A DNA stretch of 64,000 nucleotides, from NCBI RefSeq assembly GCF_002091635.1, contig NZ_BDAC01000026.1:1-64000 (forward strand). The letters are read 5' to 3'. Each line of letters starts with the position of its first letter. Position 1 is the first letter of the stretch. The notes under the pieces are model-generated. The model had not been told where the DNA came from, ran no database searches, and was given only the letters and a program-made list of their open reading frames with translations. This document shows, in pieces, positions 56,986-64,000 of this stretch. Both the position numbers and the translations under genes were made by a program. Source of the stretch: Pseudomonas indica NBRC 103045. Lineage in GTDB: Bacteria > Pseudomonadota > Gammaproteobacteria > Pseudomonadales > Pseudomonadaceae.

Positions 56986-56997
56986 GATCGCCCTCGC

Positions 56998-57468
56998 TTA
57001 GATTTCGGCGGCCAGTTTGTTAACCAGCTCCGCATGCGCGTTTTGATCGATAGTGGCGCCCAGGATCTTCTCGGCACCGCCAACGGCCAGAGCACCCAGT
57101 TGGGCACGCAGGGCGTCCTTGACGCTGTTGAGTTCCTGTTCGATCTCGGCTTGAGCTTGCGCTTTCACGCGATCCGCCTCGGTACGGGCCTGTTCACGGG
57201 CCTCGTCGACGATCTGGTTCGCGCGCTTCTTCGCCTGCTCGATGATCTCGGCTGCCTGGCTCTTCGCCTCGCGCAGTTGCTGGCTCACTTTGTCTTGAGC
57301 CAGCTCCAGGTCACGAGCCGCGCGATTGGCAGCGTCCAGGCCGTCAGCGATCTTCTTCTGGCGTTCGCGCAGAGCCGTGATGACCGGAGGCCACACGAAC
57401 TTCATGCAGAACAGCACGAAGATGAAGAAGGCAACGGACTGGCCAATCAGGGTTGCATTAATGTTCAC
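56998..57468 (-). CDS. atpF: ATP synthase subunit b
   Basis: A 156-residue protein: one N-terminal membrane helix ([28 protein letters not shown]) and a long charged coiled coil (residues 30-130, rich in Ala, Glu, Lys, Gln) forming the stator dimer. Normal length. Confidence 0.97.
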   Translation of the reverse strand: MNINATLIGQSVAFFIFVLFCMKFVWPPVITALRERQKKIADGLDAANRAARDLELAQDKVSQQLREAKSQAAEIIEQAKKRANQIVDEAREQARTEADRVKAQAQAEIEQELNSVKDALRAQLGALAVGGAEKILGATIDQNAHAELVNKLAAEI

Positions 57469-57526
57469 GCCAACACCTCGCTCGTTCGTTGTCCGTCAAA
57501 CCAATCAACTCGAAAATATCGAGTGA

Positions 57527-59228
<1,702 letters not shown>

Positions 59229-59301
59229 CGCAGTTGTTCCCCTGACGTCGGCGCTGTAAATCAACGACTTGGCATATTTTGTGCCGACAAAATGCGCGCA
59301 G

Positions 59302-59330
59302 AGTATAGGGGGGGTTCCTACCCGGTTCAA
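59302..59330 (-). promoter_or_regulatory. Promoter of the atp operon
   Basis: On the minus strand TTGAAC (59325-59330) and TATACT (59302-59307) are exactly 17 bases apart, a strong sigma-70 promoter about 70 bases before atpI. The -35 overlaps a hairpin that follows parB. Confidence 0.8.
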
Positions 59331-59341
59331 CTGCCGGGTAG
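59318..59341. terminator. Hairpin between parB and the atp promoter
   Basis: CTACCCGG (59318-59325) and CCGGGTAG (59334-59341) form a perfect 8-bp stem with an 8-base loop. It lies after the parB stop and may slow or end that transcript, though no T-run follows. It overlaps the -35 of the atp promoter. Confidence 0.5.
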
Positions 59342-59372
59342 TGATTTCCGACTACCGCTACAGAGCGAACTT

Positions 59373-60245
59373 TTAGCGGATGTGAGCGAGAACGCCTTGC
59401 AACTCGTCCAGCGAGTTGTAGCGAATGACCAGCTGTCCCTTGCCTTTCTGGCCGTGCTTGATCTGAACCGGGGAGCCCAGCCGCTCTGCGAGGCGCTGTT
59501 CCAGGCGGGCGATGTCCGGGTCGGCCTTTGCTTTGTCGGCAGGCTTTTCCTTGGCATTCAACCACTGGCGCACCAACGCCTCGGTTTGTCGGACAGTCAG
59601 ACCACGTGCGACAACATGTCGCGCCCCTTCGACCTGCTGTTCCGGCGGCAATCCGAGCAGGGCCCGTGCATGTCCCATCTCCAAGTCGCCATGGGCGAGC
59701 AGGGTCTTGATCTCGTCCGGCAGAGAGATCAGGCGCAAGAGGTTGGTGATGGTGACCCGGGATTTACCAACGGCCTCGGCGACTTGTTGCTGAGTCAGTT
59801 GGAATTCCTGTTGCAGCCGTTGCAGCGCGACGGCTTCCTCGATGGGGTTGAGGTCCTCGCGCTGGATATTTTCGATCAGGGCCATGGCGATCGCCGCTTC
59901 GTCCGGCACTTCGCGAACCATCGCCGGAATCCTGTCCAGGCCGGCCTGCTGGCTCGCCCGCCAGCGACGCTCGCCGGCGATGATCTCGTAGCGGCCCCCG
60001 CCGATCGGCCTGACCACGATCGGCTGCATTACGCCCTGGGCCTTGATCGACTGGGCCAGTTCTTCCAACGCGGCAGGGTCCATATCCCGGCGAGGCTGGT
60101 ACTTGCCCCGCTGGATCAGGTCCAGTGGCAGGTGTTGCAGTTCGCGGTCGCCGCTTTTCGCAGCTTCCTCTTCCAGGGCAGTGACGCTGGTTCCCCCCAG
60201 CAAGGCGTCCAAGCCTCGTCCGAGCCCTCTTTTCTTGGCGGCCAT
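59373..60245 (-). CDS. parB: Chromosome partitioning protein ParB
   Basis: A 290-residue CTP-dependent DNA clamp that binds parS. N-terminal basic start AAKKRGLGRGLDALLG, CTP-binding region with QPIVVRPIGGGRYEIIAGERRWRAS, central helix-turn-helix (LTQQQVAEAVGKSRVTITNLLRLISLP), and C-terminal dimer domain from about 240. It loads SMC and marks the origin region. It is 9 bases after parA. No parS was found in the window. Confidence 0.97.
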   Translation of the reverse strand: MAAKKRGLGRGLDALLGGTSVTALEEEAAKSGDRELQHLPLDLIQRGKYQPRRDMDPAALEELAQSIKAQGVMQPIVVRPIGGGRYEIIAGERRWRASQQAGLDRIPAMVREVPDEAAIAMALIENIQREDLNPIEEAVALQRLQQEFQLTQQQVAEAVGKSRVTITNLLRLISLPDEIKTLLAHGDLEMGHARALLGLPPEQQVEGARHVVARGLTVRQTEALVRQWLNAKEKPADKAKADPDIARLEQRLAERLGSPVQIKHGQKGKGQLVIRYNSLDELQGVLAHIR

Positions 60246-60254
60246 GCGGTTTCC

Positions 60255-61043
60255 TTATGCGGTAACGGTGGCGGCGTTCGCACGCTGCCGGCGGACCAGT
60301 TCGCCGGCCAGTGCCAGATAGGCGATCGCACCACGGGATTGCTTGTCGTAGACCAACGCCGGCATGCCGAAGCTGGGCGCCTCCGCGAGACGTACGTTGC
60401 GCGGAATCACGGTCTGATAGAGCTGATCGCCGAAATGTTCCTTGAGCTGCGCGGAGACGTCGTTGGTCAGGCTGATCCGCGGGTCGTACATGGTGCGCAG
60501 CAGACCTTCGATCTTCAGCGTCGGATTGAGCAGTTTGCCGATACGCTGGATGGTATTGACCAGGTCGGACAAACCTTCCAGGGCGTAGTACTCGCACTGC
60601 ATCGGGATGATCACACCGTCAGCAGCGACCAGTGCGTTGACCGTCAGCATCGACAGCGATGGTGGGCAGTCGATCAGGATGTAGTCGTAGTTTTCGCGAA
60701 TGGGAGCCAGCGCATAACGCAACCGGCTCTCCTTCATCTTCATTTCCAGCAGGGCGACTTCCGCCGCGGTCAGATCGCGGTTCGCCGGCAGGAGCTGATA
60801 GCCGCCATGTTCGGAGAACTGCATGGCATCGACCAGGCTGCATTCGCCGATCAGCACGTCGTAGATCGAATGCTCCAGCGCCTGTTTATCCACACCGCTG
60901 CCCATGGTGGCATTGCCTTGCGGGTCCAGGTCGATCAGCAGCACCCGTCGCTTGGTCGCGACCAGGGAAGCGGCCAGGTTGATGCAGGTAGTGGTCTTGC
61001 CCACACCGCCCTTCTGATTGGCGATCGCGAATACCTTGGCCAT
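60255..61043 (-). CDS. parA: Chromosome partitioning ATPase ParA (Soj)
   Basis: A 262-residue deviant Walker ATPase: KVFAIANQKGGVGKTTTCINLAASL carries the KGGVGKT motif, DLDPQGNATMG and DYILIDCPPSLSMLTVNAL are the further nucleotide motifs. It separates new origins with ParB. It is 10 bases downstream of rsmG. Confidence 0.97.
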   Translation of the reverse strand: MAKVFAIANQKGGVGKTTTCINLAASLVATKRRVLLIDLDPQGNATMGSGVDKQALEHSIYDVLIGECSLVDAMQFSEHGGYQLLPANRDLTAAEVALLEMKMKESRLRYALAPIRENYDYILIDCPPSLSMLTVNALVAADGVIIPMQCEYYALEGLSDLVNTIQRIGKLLNPTLKIEGLLRTMYDPRISLTNDVSAQLKEHFGDQLYQTVIPRNVRLAEAPSFGMPALVYDKQSRGAIAYLALAGELVRRQRANAATVTA

Positions 61044-61053
61044 GCTGTCCCCC

Positions 61054-61701
61054 TTAAGCCGTGCGGCGCAGTATCAGCAGATGGCGCTGGCCTTGGCAAC
61101 CGGGAACCTTGAGGACGTGCGTCCGTTCCAGTCGGAAGTCCTCTGGCAGGGCCTGCAGCTCGTCGTCCGGGTGTACGCCCTTCATGGCCAGCCAGCGGGT
61201 GTCACCGCTACCCAGATGACGCGTCCAGTTGGCGAAGTCCTGCAAGGCGCTGAAAGCACGCGAGCAGATACCGTCGAAGGGTATGGCAGGCGTAAACGCT
61301 TCGACCCGGCTGTGGATAACTTCGAGGTTATCGAGCTTCAGCTCCAGTTTCACCTGGGTGAGGAATCGGGTTTTCTTCCCGTTCGAATCCAGCAACGTGA
61401 AATGGCGCTGTGGAAACAGGATCGCCAGCGGAATGCCGGGCATTCCACCGCCGCTACCGACGTCCAGCCAGTTGTTCCCACCCTCGGCGACATAAGGCAC
61501 CACGCTCAGGCTGTCGAGCAGGTGGCGGGAAACCATCTCGTCCGGATCGCGCACTGCGGTGAGGTTGTAGGCCTTGTTCCATTTGATCAGCAGGCCGAGG
61601 TAGCCCAGCAGACGTTGCTGCTGGCTGTCGCTGAGTTCGACCCCGAGTTCATGCGCGCCGCGCGCGAGCTCCTCGGCGTGGCGGGAGGTTACCAGACTCA
61701 T
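61054..61701 (-). CDS. rsmG: 16S rRNA (guanine527-N7) methyltransferase RsmG
   Basis: A 215-residue SAM enzyme (GidB). The SAM motif [19 protein letters not shown] and [12 protein letters not shown] are family marks. It methylates G527 of 16S rRNA; loss gives low-level streptomycin resistance in other bacteria. Its ATG shares one base with the mnmG stop. Confidence 0.97.
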   Translation of the reverse strand: MSLVTSRHAEELARGAHELGVELSDSQQQRLLGYLGLLIKWNKAYNLTAVRDPDEMVSRHLLDSLSVVPYVAEGGNNWLDVGSGGGMPGIPLAILFPQRHFTLLDSNGKKTRFLTQVKLELKLDNLEVIHSRVEAFTPAIPFDGICSRAFSALQDFANWTRHLGSGDTRWLAMKGVHPDDELQALPEDFRLERTHVLKVPGCQGQRHLLILRRTA

Positions 61702-63593
61702 CAGGCGCTCTGCTCCAACTGGCGCCCAGCGCCCCGCTTCTTCAGGTGGATCAACAGCAAGGAAATGGCCGCCGGCGTCACGCCCGGAATGCGCGAGGCC
61801 TGGCCAAGCGTCTCGGGACGAGCCTGGCCGAGCTTGTGCTGGATCTCCTTGGACAACCCGGAAATGGTGCTGTAGTCCAGGTCCTGCGGCAGACGGGTAT
61901 TCTCACTCGCACGCAAGCGCTGAATCTCTTCCTGCTGGCGATCGATATAGCCGGCGTACTTGGTCTTGATCTCGACCTGCTCGGCGACTTGCGGATCATC
62001 CGCGCCCCCGCCGGTCACCTCGGCCAACCCGGCATAGTCGATCTCCGGCCGGCTGAGAAGGCTGAGCAGGTTGTATTCGTGGGTCAGGGGCGTGCCGAAT
62101 AGCGAAGCAATGGCCTCGCCCTCCGGCGTGCCGGGCCGGACCCAGGTGCTCTTGAGGCGCTGCTCTTCCCGCTCGATGCCTTCCCGCTTGGCGCAGAATG
62201 CCGCCCAGCGCGCATCGTCCACCAGCCCCAGCTCGCGGCCCTTTTCGGTCAGACGCAGGTCCGCATTGTCTTCGCGCAGGATCAGCCTGTATTCGGCGCG
62301 CGACGTGAACATGCGATAGGGCTCCTGGGTGCCCAGGGTGATCAGATCGTCCACCAGTACACCGATGTAGGCCTCGTCGCGGCGCGGACACCAGCCGTCC
62401 TTGCCGAGCGCCCGCAACGCCGCGTTGGCGCCGGCGAGCAATCCCTGGGCACCGGCCTCTTCATAGCCCGTGGTGCCGTTGATCTGGCCAGCGAAGAACA
62501 GGCCGCCGATGACCTTGGTTTCCAGGCTGTATTTGAGGTCGCGCGGGTCGAAGTAGTCGTATTCGATGGCATAACCCGGGCGCACGATGTGGGCGTTCTC
62601 CATGCCACGGATGCTGCGCACGATCTGCAACTGCACGTCGAACGGCAGCGAGGTGGAGATCCCATTGGGATACAGTTCGTTCGTCGTCAAACCCTCCGGC
62701 TCGAGGAAGACCTGGTGGCTGTCCTTGTCGGCAAAGCGATGAATCTTGTCCTCGATCGACGGGCAATAACGCGGGCCGACCCCTTCGATCACGCCGGAAT
62801 ACATCGGCGAACGATCCAGGTTGGCGGCGATGATTTCGTGCGTCCGCGCATTGGTATGGGTGATCCAGCAGCTGATCTGCTGCGGATGCTGTTCCTTCGA
62901 ACCGAGGAACGACATGACCGGGATCGGTGTGTCGCCCGGCTGCTCGGTCATCACGGAAAAATCCACGGTACGGCCGTCGATACGCGGCGGGGTTCCCGTC
63001 TTCAAGCGACCGACGCGCAATGGCAATTCGCGCAAACGTTGGGCAAGGGCAATGGACGGCGGGTCGCCGGCCCGGCCGCCTGAATAATTCTGCAGTCCGA
63101 TGTGGATAAGTCCACCGAGGAAAGTGCCAGTGGTCAGCACCACGGATTCAGCGAAGAAGCGCAGTCCCATCTGGGTTACGACACCGCGGACCTGATCGTT
63201 TTCCACAATCAGATCGTCGGCTGCCTGCTGAAATATCCACAGATTCGGCTGGTTTTCCAGAACCTGCCGGATCGCTGCCTTGTAGAGCACCCGATCAGCC
63301 TGGGCGCGAGTCGCACGTACTGCGGGCCCTTTGCGGCTGTTGAGTACTCGAAACTGGATGCCGCCTTTGTCCGTGGCTATCGCCATGGCGCCGCCGAGCG
63401 CATCGATCTCCTTCACCAGATGGCTCTTGCCGATGCCACCGATGGCAGGGTTACAGCTCATCTGCCCGAGGGTTTCCACGTTGTGGGTCAGCAGCAGAGT
63501 TTTCACGCCCATGCGTGCAGCCGCGAGCGCAGCTTCGGTACCGGCATGACCGCCGCCGATCACGATCACGTCAAAACGGGAAGGAAAATCCAC
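61701..63593 (-). CDS. mnmG: tRNA uridine-5-carboxymethylaminomethyl synthesis enzyme MnmG
   Basis: A 630-residue FAD protein (GidA) that with MnmE modifies wobble U34 of certain tRNAs. The FAD-binding start [23 protein letters not shown] and conserved [17 protein letters not shown] are present, as are C-terminal helices that bind MnmE. I chose GTG 63593: an upstream GTG at 63599 lies inside the ribosome-binding GAGGTG, and the 630-residue length is the Pseudomonas norm. It heads mnmG-rsmG-parA-parB. Confidence 0.97.
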   Translation of the reverse strand: MDFPSRFDVIVIGGGHAGTEAALAAARMGVKTLLLTHNVETLGQMSCNPAIGGIGKSHLVKEIDALGGAMAIATDKGGIQFRVLNSRKGPAVRATRAQADRVLYKAAIRQVLENQPNLWIFQQAADDLIVENDQVRGVVTQMGLRFFAESVVLTTGTFLGGLIHIGLQNYSGGRAGDPPSIALAQRLRELPLRVGRLKTGTPPRIDGRTVDFSVMTEQPGDTPIPVMSFLGSKEQHPQQISCWITHTNARTHEIIAANLDRSPMYSGVIEGVGPRYCPSIEDKIHRFADKDSHQVFLEPEGLTTNELYPNGISTSLPFDVQLQIVRSIRGMENAHIVRPGYAIEYDYFDPRDLKYSLETKVIGGLFFAGQINGTTGYEEAGAQGLLAGANAALRALGKDGWCPRRDEAYIGVLVDDLITLGTQEPYRMFTSRAEYRLILREDNADLRLTEKGRELGLVDDARWAAFCAKREGIEREEQRLKSTWVRPGTPEGEAIASLFGTPLTHEYNLLSLLSRPEIDYAGLAEVTGGGADDPQVAEQVEIKTKYAGYIDRQQEEIQRLRASENTRLPQDLDYSTISGLSKEIQHKLGQARPETLGQASRIPGVTPAAISLLLIHLKKRGAGRQLEQSA

Positions 63594-64000
63594 ACGCACC
63601 TCGTGCCTGTTCGATTGGGTATTGGGGAAAGGCGTGAAGTATAGGGAGTTAGGCCGTTCGAAAGAAGCCTTCTGGATAAAAAATAGACAGCGCCTGGCAA
63701 GCTCCGAACTCTAAGGCCAAGCCGTTCAGGCTTTTTAAGAAAAAAGAGAGAAAGAATTTTAAAAGACTCTTTTTATGTTTATACCTTGAGGAACGCCAAT
63801 TCTGTGGATAACTGATGCAGGACCTTGGTATTCGTGGTCTTCAAGGAAGGATAAGCCTGTGCCGTTCCTGCCCATAGCGTGGTAGGAGAATGTAGGTTAC
63901 CTGTGGATCAAGCTGCTGTTTATCAACAGGGGCTTTTTCCAGAAGCTTTTCACCAGGGTTATAGACGTAGTTCAGGAGCAGTTATCAACAGGGCTTAGCG
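63594..64000. other. Origin-like region upstream of mnmG: AT-rich stretch and DnaA boxes
   Basis: No gene is seen in these 407 bases. An AT-rich, strand-asymmetric stretch (about 63731-63785, many A/T runs) is followed by a perfect DnaA box TGTGGATAA (63803-63811) and three one-mismatch boxes: TGTGGATCA (63902-63910) and TTATCAACA (63920-63928 and 63982-63990). Further perfect boxes occur inside mnmG (63101-63109), rsmG (61311-61319) and parA (60886-60894). The region may take part in initiation; the main Pseudomonas origin lies nearby, between rpmH and dnaA. Confidence 0.55.

Overview
The window looks like the chromosome of a high-GC Pseudomonas, most probably of the P. aeruginosa / P. nitroreducens / P. 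citronellolis side of the genus. The basis is the gene order mnmG-rsmG-parA-parB-atpI-atpBEFHAGDC-glmU-glmR-glmS, which in Pseudomonas lies next to the replication origin, plus Pseudomonas-typical genes: an OprC-like copper receptor, dksA2, MifS/MifR-like regulators and an extracellular medium-chain-length PHA depolymerase. The species is inference. The right half is the conserved origin-proximal backbone on the minus strand. The left half is a mosaic of metabolic and accessory loci.

Layout. 1-7.3 kb: end of a membrane protein gene, elaA, two small genes, a GntR / class III aminotransferase / glutamine-synthetase-like amine catabolism locus, and a RES-Xre toxin-antitoxin pair, with several copies of a GC-rich palindromic intergenic repeat. 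7.4-14.9 kb: thioesterase, a probable copper uptake cluster (DUF2946, OprC-like receptor, PepSY membrane protein), and two alpha/beta hydrolases. 15-20 kb: TetR regulator, a DUF1329-DUF1302 pair whose promoter is overlapped by a large inverted repeat, and a secreted PHA depolymerase. 20-21.5 kb: an MFS organic acid transporter with a textbook sigma-54 promoter. 21.5-28.5 kb: a zinc-starvation region, with dksA2-zigA-DUF1826 diverging from folE2-znuC-znuB-znuA across one Zur-type box. 28.5-32 kb: a TonB siderophore receptor and small genes.

32-39.3 kb: a TAXI-type TRAP transporter (binding protein, fused permease, DUF1850 protein) beside a DctB/DctD-like two-component system. The TAXI gene also has a near-consensus sigma-54 promoter. 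Both sigma-54 promoters have a GCGGA-centred palindrome upstream, so one regulator may drive both transporters. 39.3-42.5 kb: a cyclopropane fatty acid synthase and a bufferin-like copper-binding RiPP operon (cysteine-rich precursor, DUF692 enzyme, DUF2063 partner), with an 11-bp hairpin after the precursor gene.

42.6-47.6 kb: the most unusual part. Two LRR proteins with NEL-type ubiquitin ligase domains, both keeping the catalytic CxD motif, flank a CesT-like type III secretion chaperone. They sit directly downstream of glmS, at the position of the Tn7 attachment site, and no secretion apparatus is in the window. 47.8-64 kb: glmS, glmR, glmU, the complete ATP synthase operon with a clear promoter and terminator, parAB, rsmG and mnmG. 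Upstream of mnmG is an AT-rich stretch with DnaA boxes that resembles part of an origin.
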